DNA of 39,140 nucleotides. It comes from a virus. Both the position numbers and the translations under genes were made by a program. Location: the IMG/VR virus record IMGVR_UViG_3300043431_000108, positions 1-39,140 of that record; one strand, given 5' to 3'. Of the stretch, positions 14,538 through 21,264 are shown piece by piece (within the stretch, counting starts at the first letter, position 1; each line of letters begins with the position of its first letter). The notes under the pieces were generated by a model that was not told where the DNA came from, made no database searches, and worked only from the letters and a program-made list of their open reading frames with translations.

Positions 14538-14639
14538 GTGATAAACCTAAATTAGTGAAAAGTTAACAAAAACCGAATTCAAGTTAGAGCCGCAACTTTT
14601 CACGGCAATTATCACCTAACAAAGAAGACGGTTTTTTTT
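14538..14639 (+). promoter_or_regulatory. Structured leader with mutually exclusive stems, attenuator-like
   Basis: GTGATAA (14538-14544) pairs with TTATCAC (14609-14615). Nested inside, GTGAAAAGTT (14555-14564) pairs perfectly with AACTTTTCAC (14594-14603). In addition AAAAACCG (14568-14575) in the inner loop can pair with CGGTTTTT (14629-14636), which runs into eight T (14632-14639). The last pairing crosses the other two, so it needs a pseudoknot or excludes them, as in attenuators. It lies 14 bases before the gene at 14653. No known riboswitch is recognised. Confidence 0.5.
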
Positions 14640-14652
14640 ATGGGGAAAATTT

Positions 14653-15129
14653 ATGAACGACTTACAAAAAGCTTTAGAAACCACCGAAGCAACAATCAAA
14701 GCTTTGCAATCTTACGCGGAGGATATTCGCAACAGAATGCAACCTGTTGTTGGTGTTAAGCAATGGGAGCCTAAAGGTGGTTATTTTCAGATTGACTGTG
14801 AATGTGACGTAGTTCGTGTTAACTCATTCAGTCATAAAAAAGAATTTGGTACAAAACGCATTGCCAAAGAACAAGCCGAACGCGCAGCAGTTGAAATGCG
14901 CAGGTTTAACAGGTTGTTGGCATTGCGTGATGAGTTGTGTGGTGATGAGATAGACTTTGATTGGTCAAATGCTGCTGAATTAAAATATTCGGTGTATTTT
15001 TATCACTTAGAAAAAGCGTGGCGTGTTACAGGGCATACCTGTAGCGAATATTTTGCGCCTTACTTCACAAGTAAAGAAATTGCCCAACGCGCTTGTGATA
15101 TGCTAAACAGCGGTGAGGTTTCTTTATGA
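14653..15129 (+). CDS. Hypothetical phage protein, 158 aa
   Basis: Starts MNDLQKALETTEATIKALQS, a helical N-terminus, after GGGGAAAATTT. It continues with WEPKGGYFQIDCECD, KEFGTKRIAKEQAERAAVEM and RFNRLLALRDELCG. The W-x-P-x-G-G-x-Y and F-G-x-x-R-x-x-x-E-x-A motifs are shared by uncharacterised proteins of many phages, usually between replication and packaging genes. There is no membrane segment. The gene is coupled to the next small gene by an ATGA overlap. Function unknown. Confidence 0.78.
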   Translation: MNDLQKALETTEATIKALQSYAEDIRNRMQPVVGVKQWEPKGGYFQIDCECDVVRVNSFSHKKEFGTKRIAKEQAERAAVEMRRFNRLLALRDELCGDEIDFDWSNAAELKYSVYFYHLEKAWRVTGHTCSEYFAPYFTSKEIAQRACDMLNSGEVSL

Positions 15130-15305
15130 ATAAAGAAAAAAAATTTAATACTATAGAGTACTCAAATTGGCAATGCTATATGTTTGGCAACACGCCAGGG
15201 GGGCAAGGTATGGTTTATACCCCAAACAAAGGAAATGTGCCAAACATATTTATACGGTGGATGATGAAAGTCTGCTTTGCGTGTACTTGGGTGAAAAAAT
15301 ATTAA
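15126..15305 (+). CDS. Small hypothetical protein, 59 aa
   Basis: ATG at 15126 overlaps the preceding stop. The protein is MNKEKKFNTIEYSNWQCYMF, then GNTPGGQGMVYTPNKG, ending WMMKVCFACTWVKKY. The W-x-C-x-x-F-G-x-T-P and C-F-A-C parts suggest a small metal-binding or disulfide fold. A 62-residue frame at 15167-15355 runs in another phase over the same DNA and into the terminator, and is rejected. Function unknown. Confidence 0.68.
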   Translation: MNKEKKFNTIEYSNWQCYMFGNTPGGQGMVYTPNKGNVPNIFIRWMMKVCFACTWVKKY

Positions 15306-15309
15306 TCAG

Positions 15310-15354
15310 CAACACGGCCACCACTCATGCAGTTTATGGCGGGGTGGTTTTTTA
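15310..15354 (+). repeat. 45-bp terminator repeat, copy 1
   Basis: Exact match to 16191-16235, including the terminator stem, loop and T-run. In both copies ATGAAG follows within 4 bases. A third, diverged terminator with the same end (GGGGTGGTTTTTT, then ATGAAG) is at 15634-15667. This indicates duplication of a cassette boundary. Confidence 0.9.
15318..15353 (+). terminator. Intrinsic terminator T1
   Basis: CCACC (15318-15322) pairs with GGTGG (15343-15347), followed by six T. The surrounding 45 bases (15310-15354) are repeated exactly at 16191-16235. It closes the small-gene transcript and precedes structured RNA element 1. Confidence 0.75.
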
Positions 15355-15363
15355 GTTATGAAG

Positions 15364-15558
15364 CATGATAATTGTTAATCGTCTTGTGACGGAATAAGAA
15401 AGGCTCGCAATCTTTGCGATTATCATGACTTGATAGTTAATGTGCAGGCTGATGCACAGCTCAGATACCGTAGACCTTAGTTGTTACTTGAAAGACTTAG
15501 CTAACGCGACAGTAACTTTGGCGGCTACAAGCCGGAGATCAGCACCGGCAACTATCAA
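15364..15558 (+). ncRNA. Structured RNA element 1 (two domains, loop-loop contact)
   Basis: Domain I is closed by CATGATAAT/ATTATCATG (15364-15372, 15419-15427) and contains hairpins CGTC-TTGT-GACG (15380-15391) and CGCAA-TCT-TTGCG (15406-15418). Domain II is closed by TTGATAGTT/AACTATCAA (15430-15438, 15550-15558). Inside are hairpin GTGCA-[GGCTGA]-TGCAC (15442-15457), an inner stem GTTACT/AGTAAC (15483-15488, 15511-15516) and hairpin GCCGG-[AGATCAGCA]-CCGGC (15531-15549). GCTGA (15448-15452) and TCAGC (15539-15543) of the two loops are complementary. It lies between terminators T1 and T2. No long ORF lies in the unit. I do not recognise the RNA family. Confidence 0.7.
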
Positions 15559-15592
15559 AACAGGTATTTTGTTTTTCTTAGGAACAAAAATT

Positions 15593-15619
15593 ATGGTTTA
15601 TAATCTTGCCCGATTGTGA
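15593..15619 (+). CDS. Possible 8-residue leader peptide
   Basis: After element 1, a TTAGGAACAAAAATT ribosome site precedes ATG at 15593, encoding MVYNLARL and stop. Elements 2 and 3 are also followed by a ribosome site and a gene, so this may be the remnant of a lost gene or a leader peptide. The evidence is only the good ribosome site and the parallel layout. Confidence 0.25.
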   Translation: MVYNLARL

Positions 15620-15633
15620 ACCAGTAAAAACAG

Positions 15634-15667
15634 CCACCCCGCATTATTTCTTTCGGGGTGGTTTTTT
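15634..15667 (+). terminator. Intrinsic terminator T2
   Basis: CCACCCCG (15634-15641) and CGGGGTGG (15654-15661) form a perfect 8-bp stem with a 12-base loop, followed by six T (15662-15667). It is the strongest of the three tandem terminators and ends the element 1 unit. Confidence 0.9.
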
Positions 15668-15675
15668 AATTATGA

Positions 15676-15869
15676 AGTCATAGCAGACTGGCTCTAAGGT
15701 GGTCGCGGTCATCAACATGATGACAACTGACGCTCTATGGTGTAAGTCCTTCCCCTGTTATGACTTGATAGTTAATGCGTAGGCTGATACGCTAATTCGC
15801 GTTAAGACTGCCACAAGCCGTTAAATCGATAAGACGGTCAAGCCGGAGATCAGCACCGGTAACTATCAA
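15676..15869 (+). ncRNA. Structured RNA element 2 (same fold as element 1)
   Basis: Domain I is closed by AGTCATAGCAG/CTGTTATGACT (15676-15686, 15755-15765; one G-U pair) and contains GTCATCA-ACA-TGATGAC. Domain II is closed by TTGATAGTT/AACTATCAA (15765-15773, 15861-15869), identical to element 1. Its first hairpin is GCGTA-[GGCTGA]-TACGC (15777-15792), where two base pairs differ from element 1 with both sides changed. The last hairpin is GCCGG-[AGATCAGCA]-CCGGT (15842-15860). Loop complementarity GCTGA/TCAGC is kept. It lies between T2 and the DUF2829 gene, so it may be the leader of that gene or a separate RNA. Confidence 0.7.
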
Positions 15870-15919
15870 ACTTTAGTGGTTCGTTCCATTTTGGAACATA
15901 CGATAATAAATAGGAAAAA

Positions 15920-16189
15920 ATGAGTACATTTAATTTCGGTAAAGCACTTGAAGCATTAAAAGAAGGGCAAAAGGTTGCTCGTTCTGGTTGGAATGGTAAA
16001 GCTATGTTCTTGCTTTTAGCTAACAATATTACTTTTGAAACAAAGGCTAGCTTAGAGTGCGTTTCTCACCTATCTGGCAACTTAACTGGGGAATCAATCG
16101 TCATGAAAACAGCAGATGATAAATTTGTCGTTGGCTGGCTTGCAAGTCAGACGGATATGCTCGCAGAAGATTGGAAAATTGTAGAATAA
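15920..16189 (+). CDS. DUF2829 protein, Tad2-like (Thoeris anti-defence) candidate
   Basis: A 90-residue protein: FNFGKALEALKEGQKVARSG followed by WNGKAMFLLLA at the N-terminus and VVGWLASQTDMLAEDWKIVE at the C-terminus. This is the DUF2829 signature over the full length. Phage Tad2 proteins of this family bind the cyclic signal made by Thoeris defence systems and so prevent cell suicide. Whether this member has that activity is inferred from family only. A short AGGAAAAA site precedes the ATG. The gene sits alone between element 2 and terminator T3, like an accessory cassette. Confidence 0.85.
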   Translation: MSTFNFGKALEALKEGQKVARSGWNGKAMFLLLANNITFETKASLECVSHLSGNLTGESIVMKTADDKFVVGWLASQTDMLAEDWKIVE

Positions 16190-16190
16190 A

Positions 16191-16235
16191 CAACACGGCC
16201 ACCACTCATGCAGTTTATGGCGGGGTGGTTTTTTA
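16191..16235 (+). repeat. 45-bp terminator repeat, copy 2
   Basis: Exact match to 15310-15354. It starts two bases after the DUF2829 stop. The two copies flank elements 1 and 2 and the DUF2829 gene, so recombination between them would delete that whole 0.9-kb segment. Confidence 0.9.
16199..16234 (+). terminator. Intrinsic terminator T3
   Basis: CCACC (16199-16203) pairs with GGTGG (16224-16228), followed by six T (16229-16234). It ends the DUF2829 unit. The late genes follow, so read-through or a new promoter downstream is required. Confidence 0.75.
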
Positions 16236-16245
16236 ACCATGAAGA

Positions 16246-16345
16246 ATTAAACCCTAACGCGTGTCCTCTCGCACGAAAAAAAGACGGGAGCAGTTCTACC
16301 AGCTGTTTTGCTTGCAACGCTTCTTCGGCTGGGTTAGGGTTTAAT
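16246..16345 (+). ncRNA. Structured RNA element 3 (domain I only)
   Basis: ATTAAACCCTAAC (16246-16258) and GTTAGGGTTTAAT (16333-16345) form a perfect 13-bp stem enclosing 74 bases, which contain a small CGTG/CACG hairpin and other pairing. It starts after ATGAAG, as in elements 1 and 2. It is followed at 16347 by TTGATGGTTAAT, nearly the junction seen in the other two (TTGATAGTTAAT), but domain II is missing and replaced by the ribosome site of the gene at 16380. The 13-bp stem is very unlikely by chance. Function unknown. Confidence 0.65.
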
Positions 16346-16379
16346 CTTGATGGTTAATAAACAGGAACGGAAAATAATA

Positions 16380-16604
16380 ATGAAAAACACACTTACAGAT
16401 TTAAACAATCACCTATTTGCCCAGATGGAAAGATTAAGCGAAGAATCGCTAAATCCTGAACAACTTGCTTTTGAAGCAGAACGCTCAAAAAGTTTAACCA
16501 TTATCGCCCGCACGATTGTCGATAACGCGCGTTTAGTCTTAGATGCTCAAACACGCATTAACGACATTCCAGAACGCAAAGAATTACCTGCCATTTTGAA
16601 ATGA
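16380..16604 (+). CDS. Conserved-type phage protein, 74 aa, before terminase
   Basis: ATG at 16380 is chosen because AGGAACGG lies 15 bases upstream. An in-frame TTG at 16347 lies at the edge of the RNA stem. The protein MKNTLTDLNNHLFAQMERLS continues with ARTIVDNARLVLDAQTRIND. It is all helical and like a small protein often found upstream of HNH and terminase genes in phages. The stop overlaps the HNH gene by 4 bases. The role is unknown; a packaging accessory role is suggested only by position. Confidence 0.75.
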   Translation: MKNTLTDLNNHLFAQMERLSEESLNPEQLAFEAERSKSLTIIARTIVDNARLVLDAQTRINDIPERKELPAILK

Positions 16605-17044
16605 ACACTGGGCAGTTTAAAAAAGGATTTACGCCTTGGAATAAAGGATTAAAAGGCGTAAATGGTGAATCAGAAAGCAGATTTAAAAAAGGACACACTG
16701 GTTATCGAACCAGAGAGATTGGTGAAGAAAGAATTGATATAGAAGGCTATACTTATGTTAAGGTTTCAGATACTGGTATTAAAAGCCAACGCTGGAAATT
16801 AAAACATAGATTGATTTATGCACAACATCATGGCGAAATAACAGGCGAAACGATTATCAGGTTTTATGATAATGACCTAAACAATATGAAAATCGAAAAT
16901 CTTTATGCGGTAACAAGAGCTGAAAATGCTGTTTTAAACCGTTTAAAATTTGCAAATGAACCAATCGAATTAAAGCCAACCATACTCGCTATGGTTAGAA
17001 TGTGCTTAAAAGCAAAGATTCCTTATAGGGTTTCCGCACAGTAG
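16601..17044 (+). CDS. HNH endonuclease, terminase-adjacent
   Basis: A 147-residue protein. FKKGFTPWNKGLKG and RFKKGHTGYRTREIGEERID, then GYTYVKVSD, are the N-terminal pattern of phage HNH proteins. WKLKHRLIYAQHHGEITGE gives the first His, and FYDNDLNNMKIENLYAVTR is the N-containing part. The usual third His position is replaced by Phe, as is common in this subgroup. HNH proteins beside terminase genes can assist packaging cleavage, and others are mobile homing enzymes. Position directly before the small terminase favours the former. Confidence 0.82.
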   Translation: MNTGQFKKGFTPWNKGLKGVNGESESRFKKGHTGYRTREIGEERIDIEGYTYVKVSDTGIKSQRWKLKHRLIYAQHHGEITGETIIRFYDNDLNNMKIENLYAVTRAENAVLNRLKFANEPIELKPTILAMVRMCLKAKIPYRVSAQ

Positions 17045-17052
17045 GGGGAAAT

Positions 17053-17328
17053 ATGGAAAAAAAGGCAGGAAATAGGGGAGTAGGACGCGTTAAAGGCGTG
17101 CCTAACAAAGTTACCAAAGAATTAAAAGAGATGATTCTAGGGGCATTAGATGACGCAGGAGGGCAGGCTTATTTAGCAAGGCAGGCTGAAGAAAATCCTA
17201 ATGCGTTTTTAACACTGGTTGGTAAGGTGTTGCCGCTTTCAATTAAATCAGAATCGACAGTAACCGCTGGATATTCATTTACAGTTAACCGCGCGTCAAG
17301 AGATGATGCTCAAGAAAATCAAACTTAA
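17053..17328 (+). CDS. Small terminase subunit (probable)
   Basis: A 91-residue protein: RVKGVPNKVTKELKEMILGA, then GGQAYLARQAEENPNAFLTL and VGKVLPL. This basic-helical pattern is found in many phage proteins annotated as terminase small subunits. It would recognise phage DNA and start packaging. It has a GGGGGAAAT ribosome site. It overlaps the large terminase start by about 25 bases, which supports joint function. It is short for a small terminase, so the call rests partly on context. Confidence 0.75.
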   Translation: MEKKAGNRGVGRVKGVPNKVTKELKEMILGALDDAGGQAYLARQAEENPNAFLTLVGKVLPLSIKSESTVTAGYSFTVNRASRDDAQENQT

Positions 17329-18562
17329 CCTAACAGAACCACAAGAAGATTTTATCTTTAGTGAAGCAATCCACCCTGCAATGGTGGCAGGATATGGCGC
17401 GGGAAAATCACAAGCGGCTGTAATTCGTATTGCATTGTTAGCGTTAAAGTATAAAGGCTTATCATTTGGGTTTGTTGAGCCTACTTATGACCTTATCCGC
17501 TTGATTGCCTTCCCGCGATTTGAAGAAATATTAGATTCATGGGGCGTTAAATATAATCTCAATAAAGCCGATGCGATTATCAAATTAGACAACGGTTCAC
17601 AGATTATTTTTAGATCGGCAGACAGTCCAGAAAGGCTGGTGGGTTTCGAAATTGCCGATGGATGCCTTGATGAAGCCGATACGCTACGCATTGAACAAGC
17701 GCGAACCGTTTGGATAAAAATGCTTGGTCGGTGCCGGCAAAATAAACCCGATGGAATGCCCAACACGCTAGCGGCTGTATCAACGCCTGAAGGATTCGGT
17801 TTCATGTACGAGATGTGGGGCAAGGAAAAGCGCGAAGGCTATGAGTTAATCAAAGCACCTACTTCAAGCAATCCCTATTTACCCGATGGTTATATTGCGC
17901 AATTACAGGCAACTTATAGCGGATCTCAATTATCGGCATATCTTGATGGCAATTTTGTAAACCTTAACGCAGGAAGTGTTTATCATGAATTTGACAGAAA
18001 TCTTAATGCAAGCAATCAAACAATTATGGCTGATGATGTGTTGCATTGCGGTGTTGATTACAATGTCGCCAATATGTCTGCTGTTATTCATGTATTGCGC
18101 GGTGATATTCCTCACGCAGTTTTTGAGTTTACTGGCATATTTGATACGCCAACGCTTTGCAGAATATTAAAAGAAACATATCCTTCTCATCGTATATTGA
18201 TTTACCCAGATGCTAGTGGAAACGCTCGCAAGTCAAACAACGCTAGCGAATCAGATCACAGCATTATGAGGTCATTTGGGTTGCAAGTGCTGGTTAATTC
18301 TCGAAACCCATTTGTAAAAGACCGCGTGTTATCTGTTAACGCCATGATTAATAATCAAGGAAATAGACGGTATTTTGTTAATCCGCAATATTGTCCCGCA
18401 CTAGTCGAGTCATTTGAAAAACAAGCTTATGACGTAAAAACAGGCGACCCAGATAAAAAAGGCGGGTTTGACCATGTTGTCGATGCAGCTGGATATTTCA
18501 TTGCGTATCGTTATCCGTTAGTGAATAATAGGGCGCAGTTTGCAGCAATAACAGGTATATAA
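17303..18562 (+). CDS. terL: Large terminase subunit (packaging ATPase-nuclease)
   Basis: A 419-residue protein. Walker A is VAGYGAGKSQAA (about 28-39), an adenine-binding type LTEPQEDF precedes it, and Walker B is DGCLDEAD (near 115). The C-terminal RNase-H-like nuclease has HCGVDYNV, IYPDASGNARKS and GGFDHVVDAAGYFI, supplying the acidic residues. It pumps DNA into the prohead through the portal and cuts concatemers. ATG at 17306 is an alternative start. It belongs to the Terminase_6-like group seen in siphophages and podophages. Confidence 0.95.
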   Translation: MMLKKIKLNLTEPQEDFIFSEAIHPAMVAGYGAGKSQAAVIRIALLALKYKGLSFGFVEPTYDLIRLIAFPRFEEILDSWGVKYNLNKADAIIKLDNGSQIIFRSADSPERLVGFEIADGCLDEADTLRIEQARTVWIKMLGRCRQNKPDGMPNTLAAVSTPEGFGFMYEMWGKEKREGYELIKAPTSSNPYLPDGYIAQLQATYSGSQLSAYLDGNFVNLNAGSVYHEFDRNLNASNQTIMADDVLHCGVDYNVANMSAVIHVLRGDIPHAVFEFTGIFDTPTLCRILKETYPSHRILIYPDASGNARKSNNASESDHSIMRSFGLQVLVNSRNPFVKDRVLSVNAMINNQGNRRYFVNPQYCPALVESFEKQAYDVKTGDPDKKGGFDHVVDAAGYFIAYRYPLVNNRAQFAAITGI

Positions 18563-18563
18563 A

Positions 18564-19952
18564 ATGTCAGTAGATTTTAAACACAGCGAATATAACGAGT
18601 ACAAACGGCAGTGGGACAGATGTGAAGATCTCATGGAAGGACAAGACGAGATTCACGAAGAAAGTGTCGAGTATCTTCCACGTTTGAGCGGTCAAACCGA
18701 TTTAGAATATAACGCATATAAAAAACGCGCTTTGCTGTATAACTGCATGAGTCGCACGGTGGACGGCTTGAGCGGAATGATATTTTTAAAAACCGAAACT
18801 GTCACAGCACCTGCGGCAATGGATAGCATTATTGCTGACATTAATATGGCGGGTTTATCGCTGCATCAATTAGCCGAAGAAGTAGTTGAAGAAGTGTTAT
18901 CTATCGGTCGATGTGGCATTCTTGTCGATTATCCGCCAATCGTTGACGCTGTTACAGTAGCGCAAGCACAAGCACAAGGCGCACGCCCTTACGCTCGAAT
19001 GTATGATGCAGAATCAATTATAAACTGGAAAACTGGGCGGGTGAATAACGTAGATCAGTTAACGCTGGTTGTACTTGAAGAAGAATATGAGATTCCAGTC
19101 GATGAATTTGAATCAAAATGTGAACCACAATGGCGCGTTCTTGATTTAATCAATGGCGTTTATCGTCAGCGTGTTTTCCGAAAAGACAAGCGCGGTGAGT
19201 TTATTTTAGTGGAGGAAATATTCCCGCAAATTAGCGGGCGCGTGATTAACAAAATTCCTTTTGAGTTTTTTGGCGTTCGTGATAATTCACCATGCGTCGA
19301 TAAGCCACCATTAATTGACCTCGTCGACGTTAACCTATCACATTACCGCACAACAGCAGACTACGAACACGGATTGCACTTTACGGGACTTCCAACACCG
19401 GTAGTAACTGGAGTTTATGGCGAAGATAGCAGCAACACATTCAGAATCGGCAGCGGCACAGCTTGGGTATTATCAGACCCACAAAGCAAAGCGTTTTATC
19501 TTGAATTTACTGGGCAAGGCTTAGGCGAATTGCGTGAAGCGTTGCGTTCAAAAGAGGCAATGATGGCAACACTCGGAGCGCGTATTTTAGCACCAGAAAA
19601 ACGAGCGGCCGAAGCAGCGCAAACGGCTAATATTCACCGGTCAAGTGAAAATAGTGTGCTTGCGTCAATTGCTCAATCTATTAGCGTTGGATTAACGCAC
19701 GTTATGGAGTGGTTGCGCGATTGGTCAAATATTACGGGTGAAGTTAAGGTTGAGTTAAATCGTGATTTTATACCGAATAGCATGACAGCTCAGGACGTGG
19801 ACAGTTTGGTTAAGGCTTGGCAAAGCGGTTCAATCAGCCATCAAACTTTATTCGAAAACCTTGTCGCAGGCGACATTATTGCTCAGGACACAAGTTTTGA
19901 TGATGAGATGGAGCGCATTGCAACACGACCTGCAACGGGTGGATTAGTATGA
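18564..19952 (+). CDS. Portal protein (DUF4055 type)
   Basis: A 462-residue protein. The N-terminus (EYNEYKRQWDRCEDLMEGQD, YLPRLSGQTDLEYNAYKKRA) and EEVLSIGRCGILVDYPP match DUF4055 phage portal-like proteins. The later LGARILAPEKRAAEAAQTAN is the long helix region. It forms the dodecameric ring at one head vertex through which DNA passes. It follows terL by one base and overlaps the next small gene by 4 bases. Confidence 0.88.
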   Translation: MSVDFKHSEYNEYKRQWDRCEDLMEGQDEIHEESVEYLPRLSGQTDLEYNAYKKRALLYNCMSRTVDGLSGMIFLKTETVTAPAAMDSIIADINMAGLSLHQLAEEVVEEVLSIGRCGILVDYPPIVDAVTVAQAQAQGARPYARMYDAESIINWKTGRVNNVDQLTLVVLEEEYEIPVDEFESKCEPQWRVLDLINGVYRQRVFRKDKRGEFILVEEIFPQISGRVINKIPFEFFGVRDNSPCVDKPPLIDLVDVNLSHYRTTADYEHGLHFTGLPTPVVTGVYGEDSSNTFRIGSGTAWVLSDPQSKAFYLEFTGQGLGELREALRSKEAMMATLGARILAPEKRAAEAAQTANIHRSSENSVLASIAQSISVGLTHVMEWLRDWSNITGEVKVELNRDFIPNSMTAQDVDSLVKAWQSGSISHQTLFENLVAGDIIAQDTSFDDEMERIATRPATGGLV

Positions 19953-20122
19953 GAGGTGAAGTTAGATGGTGGGTTATTTTCTTTATGATAATAATTCAGA
20001 TTGCGGCACTTTCTTTATTTTTACATTTTGTTATGAATGTAAAAAATGATGATATTTTTTTTACTACGACAGTATCAATATTACTTATTGACTTGGTAAA
20101 TAGACGTGCAGACAGCAAATGA
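19949..20122 (+). CDS. Small two-span membrane protein, 57 aa
   Basis: ATG at 19949 overlaps the portal stop. MRGEVRWWVIFFMIIIQIAA is followed by LSLFLHFV and, later, TVSILLIDLV, giving two membrane spans with a basic end NRRADSK. It overlaps the following gene start by 17 bases. A membrane protein between portal and head morphogenesis genes is unusual. A Holin-type or envelope function is possible but not shown. Confidence 0.6.
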   Translation: MRGEVRWWVIFFMIIIQIAALSLFLHFVMNVKNDDIFFTTTVSILLIDLVNRRADSK

Positions 20123-21131
20123 AATAATCCGCGATAAAACTATCGCCCACATCATATATTTACAGCGTTACTACTCGTCAACAAGTAAAAAAGTGATGGA
20201 TTTATTGCGTGAAACCGAAAAGGATTTAGTGCGTCAATTAAAAACGCTCGACCTTGATAACCAAATGACAATCCCACAGATTGATGCGCGTTTGGAGTCA
20301 GTGCGGGCAATTTTAAATGAAGGCTACGCATTAGCAGGAAAAGATTTGCTCGCACACATGAAAGACGCGGCAGAATATGAACAGGAATGGCAAATAAAAG
20401 CTATTGATAGCTCAACGCCCATTGTGCTTGATATGGTAGCTGTTGCTCCCGTGACATTATTCGCTGCGATTGAATCAAAACCATTGCAAGGAAAACTGAT
20501 TAAAGAGTGGATAGATAAACTCAATACAGACAGTTACACACGCATACAAGATGCAGTAAGAATGGGGTTAGTTGAGGGTGAATCTTATGCGGACGTGGTT
20601 AAGCGCGTCACAGGTACGAGAGCGTTGCAATACACCGATGGCGTTACGTCACTTAATGCACGGCAAGCACAAGCGTTAGTAAGCACAGCTATGTCACACG
20701 CCACCAACACAGCAACAGAAACATTTTATAAAGCCAATGATGATTTAATTAAGGGCTGGCAATTTTTATCGACGTTAGATTTTAGAACAACAACGCTTTG
20801 CAAATCACTGGATGGAAAAGTGTTTAAACTTGGCGAGGGAAGTCGCCCACCCATCCACATTAGATGCCGTTCAACGACTGTACCTGTTTTAAAATCGTGG
20901 AAAGAAATGGGCATGAAAGACCCACCGGCAGGAACGAGATCATCACTCGACGGTCAAATTAGCGACACGATAAATTATGATGAGTGGCTGCGAAAACAAT
21001 CACACGAGCATCAAAACGAGGCGTTAGGCGTTGGCAAAGCAGAAATATTTAGATCGGGTGTTAAACTGGATAGATTTGTTGAAAATGGCAAAGAGTTAAC
21101 GCTTGAGCAATTAAAAAAAATTGAAAAGTAA
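20106..21131 (+). CDS. Phage head morphogenesis protein (Mu gpF/SPP1 gp7-like)
   Basis: A 341-residue protein. The C-terminal part has the family signature: GWQFLSTLDFRTTTLCKSLD, GKVF, PPIHIRCRSTTVP. The N-terminal two-thirds are helical. Members are minor head proteins that join the prohead near the portal and may stay with the DNA. The start is GTG at 20106 within the end of the preceding membrane-protein gene. There is no strong ribosome site, so expression may be coupled. Confidence 0.9.
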   Translation: MQTANEIIRDKTIAHIIYLQRYYSSTSKKVMDLLRETEKDLVRQLKTLDLDNQMTIPQIDARLESVRAILNEGYALAGKDLLAHMKDAAEYEQEWQIKAIDSSTPIVLDMVAVAPVTLFAAIESKPLQGKLIKEWIDKLNTDSYTRIQDAVRMGLVEGESYADVVKRVTGTRALQYTDGVTSLNARQAQALVSTAMSHATNTATETFYKANDDLIKGWQFLSTLDFRTTTLCKSLDGKVFKLGEGSRPPIHIRCRSTTVPVLKSWKEMGMKDPPAGTRSSLDGQISDTINYDEWLRKQSHEHQNEALGVGKAEIFRSGVKLDRFVENGKELTLEQLKKIEK

Positions 21132-21264
21132 CTAAATATGCTGTATAAATGCGGCAAACACATCGCCATGTGTGTTTTACTCTAGTGTCGTTGGTGTTAC
21201 ACCTTTCATCAACGGCACACCTTAAACCAATAGCCGAGCTATTAAAAACAACCCAGAGGGTTAT
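21132..21264 (+). other. Structured intergenic region before scaffold gene
   Basis: A hairpin ACACAT-CGCC-ATGTGT followed by GTTTT may be a weak terminator. A second stem, GTGTCGTTG with CAACGGCAC (one G-U pair), encloses about 16 bases. A ribosome site (GAGGGTTAT) precedes the scaffold ATG. This could balance expression of scaffold and coat against the upstream packaging genes. Confidence 0.4.

Noticed and set aside
15167-15355. A 62-codon plus-strand frame over the end of the 15126-15305 gene.
   Set aside because: It is out of phase with the coupled gene, lacks a ribosome site and runs through terminator T1.
15364-15428. Domain I as a tRNA.
   Set aside because: There is no T-loop sequence, anticodon arm of normal size or acceptor end, and the other copies do not fit a cloverleaf.
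15430-15460. Hammerhead ribozyme core (CTGATG in element 1).
   Set aside because: The required CTGATGA and GAAA core is not present in either element copy. The CTGAT lies in a hairpin loop that is complementary to another loop.
16347-16379. TTG start for the 16380-16604 gene.
   Set aside because: The TTG belongs to the repeated TTGATRGTTAAT junction of the RNA elements. The ATG at 16380 follows an AGGAACGG site.
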